Part shown: positions 45,786 to 54,754 of the stretch, in pieces | Layout of the letters: each line of letters starts with the position of its first letter | How positions within the stretch are numbered: position 1 is the stretch's first letter | Assembly: GCA_944320105.1 (NCBI GenBank) | Contig: CALUGA010000002.1 | Span: 124,001-188,000 of the forward strand | Origin: an uncultured Prevotella sp. | GTDB lineage: Bacteria > Bacteroidota > Bacteroidia > Bacteroidales > Bacteroidaceae | Direction: 5' to 3' | Length of the DNA: 64,000 nucleotides | Notes under the pieces: generated by a model | Told to the model about the DNA's origin: nothing | Seen by the model: only the letters and a program-made list of their open reading frames with translations | Database searches by the model: none | Program-made: the position numbers and the translations under genes

Positions 45786-46286
45786 ATGAAAGAAAGCTCA
45801 AAGGCATCTTTGCACCAGATATTGAGCGATTATCTGGAGCTTAACAATTATCGCAAGACACCCGAGCGGTTTGCGATACTCGATGCCGTTTACAGCATAA
45901 ACGGGCATTTCACGTTGGACGAACTGAGCGCCAAGCTGGAGGATGAATGCCATTTCCCGGTGAGCAGAGGCACTCTTTACAATACGCTGAAGCTGTTTAT
46001 GGAGCTGAGGCTCGTAATGCGCCACCGCTTTCAGGGCGCAACCAAGTATGAGGCGTGCTACTACAACGGGTGTCACAGCCATCAGGTGTGTACCATCTGC
46101 GGAAAGGTGGTTGAGATAAAGTCGCCGGAGGTGAGCGCGGCAATCAATGACCTGCACCTCAAGAGATTCCGCAAGGATGGCTTCTCATTATATATATATG
46201 GTGTGTGCAGTGCCTGCCAGGCTCGCCTTACCCGCAAGAAAGGCAACGAAACGAAACAGAAACCACAAAAGGAAAAGAAACAATAA
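45786..46286 (+). CDS. Fur-family metalloregulator
   Basis: A 166-residue dimeric DNA-binding repressor that senses a metal or peroxide. The winged helix occupies about residues 1-85 (YRKTPERFAILDAVYSINGH, VSRGTLYNTLKLFMELRLV) and the dimerisation/metal domain follows with HSHQVCTICGKVVEI and the second CxxC in YGVCSACQAR, a structural zinc site. The C-terminus is a Lys-rich tail. Fur, Zur and PerR cannot be told apart with certainty here. It overlaps purA by one base and so is co-transcribed with purA and hisS; whether it autoregulates this operon is unknown. Confidence 0.88.
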   Translation: MKESSKASLHQILSDYLELNNYRKTPERFAILDAVYSINGHFTLDELSAKLEDECHFPVSRGTLYNTLKLFMELRLVMRHRFQGATKYEACYYNGCHSHQVCTICGKVVEIKSPEVSAAINDLHLKRFRKDGFSLYIYGVCSACQARLTRKKGNETKQKPQKEKKQ

Positions 46287-47557
46287 TGAACAAAGGGAAA
46301 GTTGATGTCCTGCTGGGATTGCAGTGGGGCGATGAAGGAAAAGGAAAGGTCGTCGACGTGCTTACGCCGCAATATGATGTCGTGGCACGTTTCCAAGGCG
46401 GCCCCAATGCCGGCCACACGCTGGAGTTTGAGGGGCAGAAGTATGTCCTTCGCAGCATTCCTTCCGGTATTTTCCAAGGAGGGAAAGTAAACATCATTGG
46501 TAACGGAGTGGTGCTGGCCCCCGACTTGTTTATGGAGGAGGCCAAGGCTCTTGAAGAGAGCGGGCACGACTTGCGTGGCCACTTGCACATATCGAAGAAA
46601 GCCCACCTCATAATGCCTACCCACAGGGTGCTCGACGCGGCTTACGAGGCGGCCAAGGGCAAGAGCAAGGTTGGCACCACGGGCAAGGGCATCGGCCCTA
46701 CGTATACCGACAAGATATCGAGGAACGGCCTGCGAGTGGGCGACATCTTCGAGAATTTCGACCAAAGGTATAGGGCTTGCAAGGCTCGTCACGAGGCCAT
46801 ACTGAAGTCGATGGGCTATGAGTATGACATCACCGAGGTTGAGAAGAAGTGGATGGAGGGCATAGAATACCTCCGCAATTTCAAGATTGTGGATTCGGAG
46901 CATGAGGTGAACAACCTGCTGCGCGAGGGCAAGAGTGTACTGTGCGAGGGTGCGCAAGGCACGATGCTCGACGTTGACTTTGGCTCTTATCCATACGTCA
47001 CGTCGTCGAACACCATCTGCGGCGGCGCTTGCACTGGCCTTGGGGTCGGCCCGGGCAAGATTGGCGACGTGTACGGCATCATGAAGGCATATTGCACCCG
47101 CGTTGGCGCGGGGCCTTTCCCAACTGAGCTTTTCGATGAGGTGGGCGACACCATCAGGCAGCTCGGGCATGAGTATGGGGCCGTTACAGGCCGCGAGCGC
47201 AGGTGTGGCTGGATTGACCTCGTTGCGCTTCGCTATGCCATCATGGTGAATGGCGTCACCCAGCTCATAATGATGAAGAGTGACGTGCTTGACGGCTTCG
47301 ACACCATAAAGGCTTGCGTGGCCTACAAGCAGCATGGCAAGCAGATTGACTATTTCCCCTATAACATTGAGGAAGGCATCGAACCGGTGTACAAGGAGCT
47401 GCGCGGCTGGAAGACCGACATGACCAAGTTCACCTCCGAGGACGACTTCCCGAAGGAGTTCCGCGAGTATATTGCATTCCTTGAGGCAGAGCTTGAGACG
47501 CCCATCAAGATAATCTCGATAGGCCCTGACCGCGAACAGACAATCGTGAGAGACTGA
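46286..47557 (+). CDS. purA: Adenylosuccinate synthetase
   Basis: GTP-dependent joining of IMP and aspartate in AMP synthesis. The 423-residue protein has the N-terminal [15 protein letters not shown] loop with catalytic Asp, [16 protein letters not shown] with catalytic His, [20 protein letters not shown] [34 protein letters not shown] and the GTP-binding [20 protein letters not shown] 46286 shares one base with the fur stop (taATG). The stop shares one base with the hisS start. All three genes form one tightly packed operon. Confidence 0.97.
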   Translation: MNKGKVDVLLGLQWGDEGKGKVVDVLTPQYDVVARFQGGPNAGHTLEFEGQKYVLRSIPSGIFQGGKVNIIGNGVVLAPDLFMEEAKALEESGHDLRGHLHISKKAHLIMPTHRVLDAAYEAAKGKSKVGTTGKGIGPTYTDKISRNGLRVGDIFENFDQRYRACKARHEAILKSMGYEYDITEVEKKWMEGIEYLRNFKIVDSEHEVNNLLREGKSVLCEGAQGTMLDVDFGSYPYVTSSNTICGGACTGLGVGPGKIGDVYGIMKAYCTRVGAGPFPTELFDEVGDTIRQLGHEYGAVTGRERRCGWIDLVALRYAIMVNGVTQLIMMKSDVLDGFDTIKACVAYKQHGKQIDYFPYNIEEGIEPVYKELRGWKTDMTKFTSEDDFPKEFREYIAFLEAELETPIKIISIGPDREQTIVRD

Positions 47558-48924
47558 TGGCACAGAAACCAAGCATACCCAAAGGCACGCGCGACTTCTC
47601 CACCGAGGAGATGGCCAAGCGCAACTACATATTCGACACCATAAAGAGCGTGTTCGCGCTATATGGCTACCAGCAGATAGAGACGCCGGCGATGGAAACC
47701 TTGCAGACGCTCATGGGCAAGTATGGGGAGGAGGGCGACAAGCTCCTCTTCAAGGTGCTCAACAGCGGCGACTACCTGAGCAAGGTGACCGATGAGGAGC
47801 TTAGCTCGCGAAACTCGCAGCACCTTGCCCCGCGTTTGTGCGAGAAAGGGCTGCGCTACGACCTCACCGTTCCGTTTGCCCGCTATGTGGTGATGCACCG
47901 CGACGAGCTTCAGTTGCCCTTCAAGCGTTACCAAATCCAGCCGGTGTGGCGCGCTGACCGCCCCCAGAAAGGGCGTTACCGCGAGTTCTACCAGTGCGAT
48001 GCCGATGTGGTGGGGAGCGACTCCCTGCTCAACGAGGTGGAGCTGATGCAGATTGTTGACACCGTGTTCAGCCGTTTCGGCATCTGTGTGGCCATAAAGA
48101 TCAACAACCGCAAGATTCTTACAGGCATTGCCGAGGTAATAGGCGAGGCCGACAAGATAGTTGACATTACGGTGGCAATCGACAAGCTCGACAAGATTGG
48201 GCTTGAAAATGTCAACGCTGAACTTCGTGCTGCCGGCATATCTGATGATGCAATCGCAAAGCTTCAGCCGATAATAAACCTTGCGGGGAGCAACGACGAG
48301 AAGCTAGCTGTGATAGAGAACGTGCTTGCAGGCAGCGAGACCGGCATGAAGGGGGTGGGCGAGACGCGCTACATCCTCGACACGCTTAAGCGCACCGGTC
48401 TGAAGAACGCCATTGAACTTGACCTTACGTTGGCCCGTGGCTTGAACTACTACACTGGCGCCATCTTTGAGGTTAAGGCTCTCGACACTCCCATGGGCAG
48501 CATAACCGGTGGCGGGCGATACGATAACCTCACCGGCATCTTTGGCATGCCGGGCCTTAGCGGCGTGGGAATATCGTTTGGCGCCGACCGCATTTTCGAC
48601 GTGCTCAACGCCTTGGAACTTTATCCCGACGACGCAGTGAACGGTACGCAGCTCATGTTCATTAACTTCGGCGAGAAGGAAATGGAATACTGTCTGCCAC
48701 TGGCAGCCGAGGCAAGGGCTGCCGGCATCAGGACCGAACTGTTCCCCGACGCTGCCAAGATGAAAAAGCAGATGGCATACGCCAACGCCAAGGGCATTCG
48801 CTTTGTGGCAATGGCAGGCGAGAACGAGGTTAATGAAGGCAAGGTGACGCTAAAGGATATGGCAACAGGGGAGCAGCGCATGATAGATGCCTCTGCCCTT
48901 GTCGCTGAGGTGAAAGGCAAATGA
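47557..48924 (+). CDS. hisS: Histidyl-tRNA synthetase
   Basis: Class II aminoacyl-tRNA synthetase, 455 residues. Motif 1 region [20 protein letters not shown], motif 2 [20 protein letters not shown] followed by [13 protein letters not shown], the histidine loops [16 protein letters not shown] (HisA) and motif 3 [15 protein letters not shown], and an anticodon-binding domain from about residue 365. Its ATG overlaps the purA stop as TGATG. It is the last gene of the operon; a 69-bp gap follows. Confidence 0.97.
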   Translation: MAQKPSIPKGTRDFSTEEMAKRNYIFDTIKSVFALYGYQQIETPAMETLQTLMGKYGEEGDKLLFKVLNSGDYLSKVTDEELSSRNSQHLAPRLCEKGLRYDLTVPFARYVVMHRDELQLPFKRYQIQPVWRADRPQKGRYREFYQCDADVVGSDSLLNEVELMQIVDTVFSRFGICVAIKINNRKILTGIAEVIGEADKIVDITVAIDKLDKIGLENVNAELRAAGISDDAIAKLQPIINLAGSNDEKLAVIENVLAGSETGMKGVGETRYILDTLKRTGLKNAIELDLTLARGLNYYTGAIFEVKALDTPMGSITGGGRYDNLTGIFGMPGLSGVGISFGADRIFDVLNALELYPDDAVNGTQLMFINFGEKEMEYCLPLAAEARAAGIRTELFPDAAKMKKQMAYANAKGIRFVAMAGENEVNEGKVTLKDMATGEQRMIDASALVAEVKGK

Positions 48925-48993
48925 ACAACCACGGCAGGGTGCAGGCCGCCACTTGGCAGGCCACGCCTTGCTTTTAACTAAAAACCAAGACAA

Positions 48994-50004
48994 ATGAGAA
49001 AACTCAGACTAATTGCTTATGCAGCCATAGTGGCCCTTGTGCTGTCTGCATTTAAGCGTGACAACGTAGTGACTATCTTCATGATAGGCGACTCCACCAT
49101 GGCCAACAAGAGCCTCAAGGGCGGAAACCTTGAACGGGGCTGGGGCATGGCTCTGCCCTGCTATTTTGACGATGGGATAGTGGTGGACAACCATGCCGTT
49201 AATGGCCGTTCTTCGAAGAGCTTCATCAATGAAGGCCGCTGGCAGAAAGTTCTCGACAAGATAAAGCCAGGCGACTATGTGTTCATACAGTTCGGTCACA
49301 ACGACGAGAAACCCAAGCCCGACCGTCACACCGACCCCGGCACGACTTTCGATGAGAACCTGCGTAAGTTTGTGCGTGAAACCCGGGAGAAGGGCGGCAA
49401 GCCGGTGCTCTTCAGCTGCGTGGTGCGCCGCAACTTCATGAAAGAGGCTCCCAAGATTGACGACGACGAGGCTTTGCGCAAGACTACCGGCATGACGAAG
49501 GGGCAGAAGCCAGAGGACGAGGGCGAAATACTTGTTGATACCCACGGTGACTACCGCTTCTCGCCGCGCAATGTGGCCAAGGAGATGAACGTGCCTTTTG
49601 TCGATGCCAACAAGATTACGCACGACCTTGAGCAAGGGCTTGGTCGCGAAAAGTCGAAGAAGCTACACATGTGGTTCTACCCCGGCGAGGTTCCCTCAAT
49701 CCCCAAGGGCCGTCAGGACAACACCCATTACAACGTATATGGCGCTCATGTGGTGGCTCGCTTGCTGGCAGAGGCCGTGACCAAGGAGGTGCCTGAGCTT
49801 AAGAGGCATCTCGTAAACTACGACCTCTCGGTTGCGAGCAATGGCGTAGGCGATTATTTCACGGTGCAGGAAGCAGTCGACAACGCCCCAAGCGGCAAGT
49901 CAACCACCATCCAGCTCTTCGCCGGAGAGTGGGACAAGCCAACCATCCCGGCCGGCAAGGAAATAAAGTTCGTTCTGCGTGAGGGAGCCAAGTGGAAAGA
50001 ATGA
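48994..50004 (+). CDS. Rhamnogalacturonan acetylesterase (SGNH/CE12) with truncated pectinesterase-like tail
   Basis: An exported 336-residue hydrolase that would deacetylate pectin side-chains. Signal segment MRKLRLIAYAAIVALVLSAF; SGNH blocks: I IFMIGDSTMANKS (catalytic Ser), II DNHAVNGRSSKSF, III IQFGHNDEKPKPDRHTDPG, V NTHYNVYGAHVVARLL (catalytic Asp/His region). After about residue 275 comes SVASNGVGDYFTVQEAVDN, which resembles the beginning of a CE8 pectin methylesterase (VAxDGxGDYxTIQEAI), but the chain stops about 50 residues later (REGAKWKE), so the second catalytic domain is missing. Single-gene unit; no pectin-utilisation neighbours. Confidence 0.85.
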   Translation: MRKLRLIAYAAIVALVLSAFKRDNVVTIFMIGDSTMANKSLKGGNLERGWGMALPCYFDDGIVVDNHAVNGRSSKSFINEGRWQKVLDKIKPGDYVFIQFGHNDEKPKPDRHTDPGTTFDENLRKFVRETREKGGKPVLFSCVVRRNFMKEAPKIDDDEALRKTTGMTKGQKPEDEGEILVDTHGDYRFSPRNVAKEMNVPFVDANKITHDLEQGLGREKSKKLHMWFYPGEVPSIPKGRQDNTHYNVYGAHVVARLLAEAVTKEVPELKRHLVNYDLSVASNGVGDYFTVQEAVDNAPSGKSTTIQLFAGEWDKPTIPAGKEIKFVLREGAKWKE

Positions 50005-50029
50005 AAATAACATAAAATTCCGCTTGCTC

Positions 50030-50060
50030 TTGCCAGAGTCATTATTTATGGCTAACTTTG
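50030..50060 (+). promoter_or_regulatory. Promoter for rubrerythrin with -33 and -7 elements
   Basis: TTG at 50030-50032, 20-bp spacer, TAACTTTG at 50053-50060, 29 bp before the ATG at 50090. Both elements fit the Bacteroidota consensus. Confidence 0.7.
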
Positions 50061-50089
50061 CATGACATAACAACTAAACAACTACGATT

Positions 50090-50653
50090 ATGAAGAAGAA
50101 ATTCATTTGCACCGTGTGTGGTTACATACACGAAGGCGAGACAGCCCCCGAGCAGTGCCCAATCTGCAAGGCTCCGGCATCAAAGTTTGTAGAGCTTAAC
50201 GACGACGGCCAGGCAACGTTTGCCACGATGCACGTTCTCGGCGCAGCCCGCAAGGAGGGTGCAACCGAGGAGATGATCAAGGACCTCGAGGCTCACTTCA
50301 ACGGCGAGTGCGGCGAGGTGGGCATGTACCTTGCCATGAGCCGTCAGGCCGACCGCGAGGGCTATCCCGAGATTGCCGAGGCTTACAAGCGCTATGCTTT
50401 CGAGGAGGCAGAGCACGCTTCCAAGTTCGCAGAGCTTCTGGGCGATGTGCTCAAGGACACCAAGAGCAACCTCAAGGCCCGCATTGCAGCTGAGAAGGGT
50501 GCTTGCGAAGACAAGTTCCGCATTGCCAAGAACGCCAAGGCTGCCGGTATGGATGCCACCCATGACACCGTTCACGAGATGGCAAAGGACGAGGCTCGCC
50601 ACTGCGCAGGCTTCATCGGCCTCTATGAGCGCTATTTCGGCGACAAGAAATAA
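50090..50653 (+). CDS. Reverse-type rubrerythrin (NADH peroxidase component)
   Basis: A 187-residue non-haem iron peroxidase protecting anaerobes from H2O2. The rubredoxin centre is N-terminal ([25 protein letters not shown], two CxxC pairs at about 8-11 and 23-26), followed by a ferritin-like four-helix di-iron domain with [35 protein letters not shown] and [17 protein letters not shown]; the E-x-x-H motifs supply the metal ligands. This N-terminal placing of rubredoxin defines the reverse rubrerythrins. It has its own promoter and a 112-bp gap after it. Confidence 0.92.
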   Translation: MKKKFICTVCGYIHEGETAPEQCPICKAPASKFVELNDDGQATFATMHVLGAARKEGATEEMIKDLEAHFNGECGEVGMYLAMSRQADREGYPEIAEAYKRYAFEEAEHASKFAELLGDVLKDTKSNLKARIAAEKGACEDKFRIAKNAKAAGMDATHDTVHEMAKDEARHCAGFIGLYERYFGDKK

Positions 50654-50765
50654 GCCCCGTGGCTATCTTTTAGTCTCCTTGCGGCACCCGCAAGCCCAAT
50701 TATTGTTTACGGCAAGCAGGCTCGCTGCACAATAAAACAAGAGAATAACCGTTTTATCAGTTAAG

Positions 50766-52244
50766 ATGAAACGGTTATTCTTTTTCTTCCTTGCCCTGGC
50801 ATCGGCCATCGCTTTCGCATCATGCGACGACAACGACTCGTTCACCACGGATCGATCCGCGCTGCTTACTTTTTCGCGCGACACAGTTTCCATGGACACG
50901 GTGTTCAGCACGGTGCCTACCTCCACATACACATTCTGGGTGTACAACCATAACGACGACGGCATCCGCCTGAGCCGTGTGCGCCTTAAGCGCGGCAATC
51001 AGAGCGGTTTCCGCGTCAACGTCGATGGCTCCTACCTCGACAACTCCATGGGGAGCTTCGTCCGAGACTTGGAGGTGCGCGGCGGCGACAGCATCCGCGT
51101 CTTCGTAGAGCTTACCTCGGCACAGACCAACTCCGACGTTCCGCAGCTTGTTGAAGACCAGCTCGTGTTCACCCTTGAGAGCGGTGTGGAGCAGGAGGTG
51201 TGCCTGCGGGCATACTCCTGGGATGCCATAATGCTGCGCGATGCGGTGATAAGTCGCGACACCATAATCAGCTCAGCCAAGCCGATAGTAATATATGGCG
51301 GCCTGCGTGTGGACAGTGGCGCTACGCTTACCGTAAGTGCCCCGGCCACTCTCTACTTCCATGCAGATGCCGGCTTGGACGTCTATGGACGGCTCGTAGT
51401 TAACGGTGTGGCGGGCAACGATGTCGTGATGCGCGGAGACCGCACCGACCGAATGTTCGACTACCTGCCTTACGACCGCGTCAGCGGGCAGTGGCAGGGC
51501 ATCCGCTTCCACTCCTCTTCTACAGGCAACAGCCTTACTTATGCTGACATCCACAGTGCCACCGACGGCATAGTGTGCGATTCCGCCGCTTTCGACTCCA
51601 CAGCCATGCGCCTTGCGCTGACCAACGTCACCATCCACAACTGCCAGGGGGCGGGTCTTGCAGCCTACAACGCCAACGTCAGCCTTGTAAATTGCCAGAT
51701 AACCAACACCCTCGGCGACTGCGTGGCCATCTACGGAGGCCGGGCTACGATGCTATATTGCACGTTGGCCCAGTTCTATCCTTTCGATGCCGACCGCGGC
51801 GTGGCCCTGCGCTTCTCGTGCCGCAGGGATGGCCATGACTATCCGTTACACCTGCTCCAGTGCGCTAACACCCTCGTAACTGGCTATGCCGACGACGAGC
51901 TGATGGGCGAGGCGGGCGACTCGCTCGTGGCTTTCAACTACCAGTTTGCCAACAGCATACTGCGCACTCCCGCCATCGAGGACACCACGATGCTTGCCCG
52001 CTTCGTCAACGTGGTGTTTGAGGCTCCTGGCGACACCGTAGAGGGCGAGGCCCACTTCCGCACTGTAGATGCCGACCTCCAGTTTTACGACTTCCACCTT
52101 GACTCCATCTCCACCGCCATTGGCCGCGCAGCCCCCGTTGAGTGCTGCCCCGCCGACCGCGACGGCTCGGAGCGCGGTTCCCTGCCCGATGTTGGTTGTT
52201 ACCAGTGGCGGCCTGCCGCTGCGCCTACATCTGGCCGTCGGTGA
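50766..52244 (+). CDS. Exported lipoprotein with right-handed beta-helix
   Basis: A 492-residue predicted lipoprotein: MKRLFFFFLALASAIAFASC gives a signal peptide with lipobox AFASC (Cys 20), followed by Asp/Asn. An N-terminal beta-sandwich (about 25-150) precedes a parallel beta-helix region from about 180 to 450 (GGLRVDSGATLTVSAPATLY, LTNVTIHNCQGAGLAAYNAN, LVNCQITNTLGDCVAIYGGR), the fold used by polysaccharide lyases and adhesins. No catalytic motif is recognisable, so the function is unknown. It overlaps the convergent cdd gene by 20 bp at its 3' end. Confidence 0.8.
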   Translation: MKRLFFFFLALASAIAFASCDDNDSFTTDRSALLTFSRDTVSMDTVFSTVPTSTYTFWVYNHNDDGIRLSRVRLKRGNQSGFRVNVDGSYLDNSMGSFVRDLEVRGGDSIRVFVELTSAQTNSDVPQLVEDQLVFTLESGVEQEVCLRAYSWDAIMLRDAVISRDTIISSAKPIVIYGGLRVDSGATLTVSAPATLYFHADAGLDVYGRLVVNGVAGNDVVMRGDRTDRMFDYLPYDRVSGQWQGIRFHSSSTGNSLTYADIHSATDGIVCDSAAFDSTAMRLALTNVTIHNCQGAGLAAYNANVSLVNCQITNTLGDCVAIYGGRATMLYCTLAQFYPFDADRGVALRFSCRRDGHDYPLHLLQCANTLVTGYADDELMGEAGDSLVAFNYQFANSILRTPAIEDTTMLARFVNVVFEAPGDTVEGEAHFRTVDADLQFYDFHLDSISTAIGRAAPVECCPADRDGSERGSLPDVGCYQWRPAAAPTSGRR

Positions 52245-52701
52245 ACGATAGCGGTAGCAATGCCTCTATGCCATCGATGGCGAACACATGGCGTGTGCCG
52301 TAGAGGAGCAGGCGCACCTTGCGCCCGTGCCTTACCTCTGTTTCCACGAGTGCTTGCCTGCAGCTGCCGCACGGCGTCACCGGCTCAGCCGTAAGGCCAT
52401 GCTCGTTGCGCGCCGCTATGGCTATTGCCACCACGGGTGTGTTAGGGTGCGCTGCCCCGGCGGCAAACAGGGCAGTCCGCTCTGCGCAAATCGTCACGGA
52501 GAAGGCGGCGTTCTCCTGGTTGCACCCAGTAATCACTTCCCCCGTCTGCAGCATCACCGCGCAGCCCACGCGGAAATGCGAGTAAGGCACGTAAGAATTG
52601 TCAGTAGCCCCTATGGCTGCCTCCACCAGCTGCCGCTCGGCGTCGCAGAGTTCTTCCATCGCATACACCCCGATGGTCGTCTTGATGATTCTTTCCTCCA
52701 T
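52225..52701 (-). CDS. cdd: Cytidine deaminase
   Basis: Zinc-dependent deamination of cytidine and deoxycytidine for pyrimidine salvage; homotetramer class. 158 residues with the catalytic CAERTALFAAG (zinc-ligand Cys and proton-shuttle Glu) and the second zinc box PCGSCRQALVETE. The substrate-binding FRVGCAVMLQTGEVITGCNQ and NAAFSVTICAE lie before it. The ATG at 52701 is 20 bp from a minus-strand -7 box (52721-52728). Its last 20 bp overlap the end of the convergent beta-helix lipoprotein gene. Confidence 0.95.
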   Translation of the reverse strand: MEERIIKTTIGVYAMEELCDAERQLVEAAIGATDNSYVPYSHFRVGCAVMLQTGEVITGCNQENAAFSVTICAERTALFAAGAAHPNTPVVAIAIAARNEHGLTAEPVTPCGSCRQALVETEVRHGRKVRLLLYGTRHVFAIDGIEALLPLSFTDGQM

Positions 52702-52720
52702 AATAATCTTAATTTTGTCG

Positions 52721-52728
52721 CAAATTTA
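52721..52728 (-). promoter_or_regulatory. TAnnTTTG -7 box for cdd
   Basis: CAAATTTA reads TAAATTTG on the minus strand, 20 bp upstream of the cdd ATG. Confidence 0.6.
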
Positions 52729-52761
52729 ATGAAAATGCGGCATTAACTGAATAGTTTTGCT

Positions 52762-52769
52762 TACTTTTG
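52762..52769 (+). promoter_or_regulatory. TAnnTTTG -7 box for the glucosaminidase-LysM gene
   Basis: TACTTTTG, 24 bp before the ATG at 52794; divergent to the cdd box. Confidence 0.6.
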
Positions 52770-52793
52770 CACGTAAAAAAGCTAATCACTCCT

Positions 52794-53702
52794 ATGAACA
52801 GGCTCATACTTACGTCGCTGCTGCTCATGCTCACGCTCCCGTTCCAGGCACAGATGAGGTGGAACAGCAGCTACCAACAATACTTCGACCAATACAAGGA
52901 TCTGGCCATCGAGCAGATGCTCAAGTACCGCATACCTGCCAGCATAACCCTCGCCCAGGGCGTGTTCGAGTCGGGCGCGGGCAAGAGTTCCCTCGCGCGC
53001 AATGCCAACAACCACTTCGGCATTAAGTGCCACGGTTGGCGCGGTGCCACCACCCGTGCCACCGACGACGCCCCCAACGAGTGCTTCCGCGCCTACAAGA
53101 ACGTCTATGATAGCTACGAAGACCACTCCAAGTTCCTTGTCAACGGCCGTCGTTACCGACGCCTTTTCAGCCTCAAGCCCACCGACTATAAAGGCTGGGC
53201 CCGCGGACTAAAGGCGGCGGGCTATGCCACCAACCCCGCTTACGCTGACAAGCTCATCGACATCATACAGCTCTACAAGCTCTACCGCTACGACACCGCC
53301 AGGGGCTACGACAAGTTCTTTGCCCGCCGTGCCAAGGATATGCCGCAAGGTGGGCTTCTCCATCCCGTCTATGCCTTCAACAAAAACTACTACGTAAAGG
53401 CCCGGCAAGGCGACACCTTCCGCAGCCTGTCGCGCGAGCTTGGCATTTCTGCCCGCAAACTGGCCAAGCGCAACGAGCTTGACCGTGACGCAGTGCTCTC
53501 CGAGGGCGACATAATTTACCTCAAGAAGAAGCAGAGCAAGGCACCCAAGGACTATAAGGGCCGCCTGCACTACGTAAGGCCGGGCGAGTCGATGCACAGC
53601 ATAGCCCAGCTCTACGGCATACGCCTCAAGAGCCTCTACAAGCTCAACCGGCTGCCCGAAAGCTACCAGATACGGGTGGGCGACGGACTGCTGCTTAGGT
53701 AA
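52794..53702 (+). CDS. Secreted N-acetylglucosaminidase (GH73) with two LysM domains
   Basis: A 302-residue peptidoglycan hydrolase. Signal peptide MNRLILTSLLLMLTLPFQAQ; GH73 glucosaminidase domain about 22-160 (SSYQQYFDQYKDLAIEQMLK, catalytic Glu in SITLAQGVFESGAGKSSLA, HFGIKCHGWRGATTRATDDA, CFRAYKNVYDSYEDHSKFL); then two LysM repeats, one about 195-245 (YYVKARQGDTFRSLSRELGI ... IIYLKKK) and one about 255-302 (HYVRPGESMHSIAQLYGIRL). It resembles flagellar-type muramidases but lacks any flagellar context, so it is a cell-separation or remodelling enzyme. ATG 52794 gives the signal peptide. Confidence 0.92.
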   Translation: MNRLILTSLLLMLTLPFQAQMRWNSSYQQYFDQYKDLAIEQMLKYRIPASITLAQGVFESGAGKSSLARNANNHFGIKCHGWRGATTRATDDAPNECFRAYKNVYDSYEDHSKFLVNGRRYRRLFSLKPTDYKGWARGLKAAGYATNPAYADKLIDIIQLYKLYRYDTARGYDKFFARRAKDMPQGGLLHPVYAFNKNYYVKARQGDTFRSLSRELGISARKLAKRNELDRDAVLSEGDIIYLKKKQSKAPKDYKGRLHYVRPGESMHSIAQLYGIRLKSLYKLNRLPESYQIRVGDGLLLR

Positions 53703-53766
53703 ACCGCCCCGCATTACCCGGTGGCGATTCCCGTTGGCACTTGCCACGAGACCCATTGCCAGGAAT

Positions 53767-53815
53767 AAGCATCGGCACCATATGCTCAACGATGGGCGTC
53801 ATGGTGCCGATGCTT
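53767..53815 (+). terminator. Terminator after the glucosaminidase gene
   Basis: Perfect 15-bp stem AAGCATCGGCACCAT (53767-53781) and ATGGTGCCGATGCTT (53801-53815), 19-nt loop, 64 bp after the stop. Only a weak T-run. Confidence 0.75.
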
Positions 53816-53869
53816 CGCTTATATGAATTAAGGTCGCGGCTGCATCATGGCTGCCCATGGGTTGCATGG

Positions 53870-53898
53870 CTTAGGAATTGTTTGGATTTTGTCCATGG
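53870..53898. repeat. Isolated end of MITE-like family 3
   Basis: TTAGGAATTGTTTGGATTTT and following GTCCATGG resemble the left end of the element at 45501-45702. No matching right end was found, so it looks like a decayed or solo end. Confidence 0.45.
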
Positions 53899-54006
53899 TC
53901 AAAGCGGACCTTAGGCATTGACACCAAATCATCATTGGTTAACATTTTTATGTTAATCGCAACGGCAATGGGCGCTTTGGCTAACCTTCTGATATTCAAA
54001 GAGTTG

Positions 54007-54094
54007 CGAAACGTGCTGTTTGGGCTTCCAAAACAGCACGTTTGGGCGGGCGAAACAGGCCATATTGCAACCCAATATGTGCCGTTTTGTCGTA
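54007..54094 (+). repeat. Array E: four degenerate 22-bp units
   Basis: Units at 54007, 54029, 54051 and 54073, the most diverged of the five arrays (e.g. GAAACGTGCTGTTTGGGC). It lies in the 1-kb repeat-rich gap between the glucosaminidase and ispE genes. Confidence 0.75.
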
Positions 54095-54256
54095 TGATAT
54101 GGTGTATAACGAGAACCATGATGGTGTGGAGCGTTTTTACTTGCATATATGCAAGTATGGGCAGAATGCTGCATCCATTATGTAACTCGCGCGATATTGG
54201 CAGTAAAATCGTTGGTTCTAACGCAAGTTCGGGATGAGCAAGCGTTTGGATTAACC
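54095..54256. other. Gene-free stretch between array E and the next MITE-like element
   Basis: No gene recognised; contains a short self-complementary TTGCATATATGCAA (54140-54153). Confidence 0.35.
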
Positions 54257-54463
54257 CAAATCGCATAGGTCGGCTTAACACTTGTTTTGTGGCCTGTTGT
54301 TGGCTTTCCACACTTTTCCATCCTCTTGCCTGCCTCTTGCTATCCGCATAGCTTCGGCGTAGAAACCATGCGCGCCACGTTTCCACTATAGTGCTTAGTC
54401 AAAGATGGCAGCCTGTATGTACGACAATGGTATAATATCGCTTTAGACTCCAATGCGATTTGG
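54257..54463. mobile_element. MITE-like element, family 1, copy b (degenerate)
   Basis: Ends CCAAATCGCATAGG (54257-54270) and CCAATGCGATTTGG (54450-54463) are inverted repeats. The first ~100 bp are recognisably similar to the reverse complement of the right half of copy c (TTGGCTTTCCACAC, then TTTCCATCCTCTTGCC), so this is an older, decayed copy. Confidence 0.55.
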
Positions 54464-54501
54464 AAATATATTTTTCCCCGCTTCAGCCCGTGAGAAGTTT
54501 A

Positions 54502-54698
54502 AACCCAAATCGGTCATTAGAATCCAAAACGATTCCATTCTATTGCCGTGCAGATTGGCTGTCGCCTTTGTCGATGGCGTAGCGGGCTACGTCGAGACAA
54601 AGCGGCAGACAAGATGTCGGCAAGAGGATGGAAACGTTTGGAAAGCCGACCTCTGGCACAAAAACATGTGTTAGGCGGTCTAATGACCGATTTGGGTT
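54502..54698. mobile_element. MITE-like inverted-repeat element, family 1, copy c
   Basis: A 197-bp block with perfect 19-bp terminal inverted repeats (54502-54520 and 54680-54698; AACCCAAATCGGTCATTAG) and a central stem CGTAGC-GG-GCTACG at 54578-54591. Related to copies a (6971) and b (54257). No coding capacity. Confidence 0.7.
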
Positions 54699-54754
54699 AA
54701 ATGAGTTCATTGATTATTCCCTCTTCGTTCTTCGTTTTACCCTATTTGCCTTTT

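Noticed and set aside
46082..47572. Long antisense open frame of 496 codons opposite purA
   Set aside because: It is the mirror of GC-rich codon use in purA, has no family resemblance and no ribosome site. The same holds for long frames opposite hutI (62528-63796), pfp (37400-38746) and uvrA (4894-5874).
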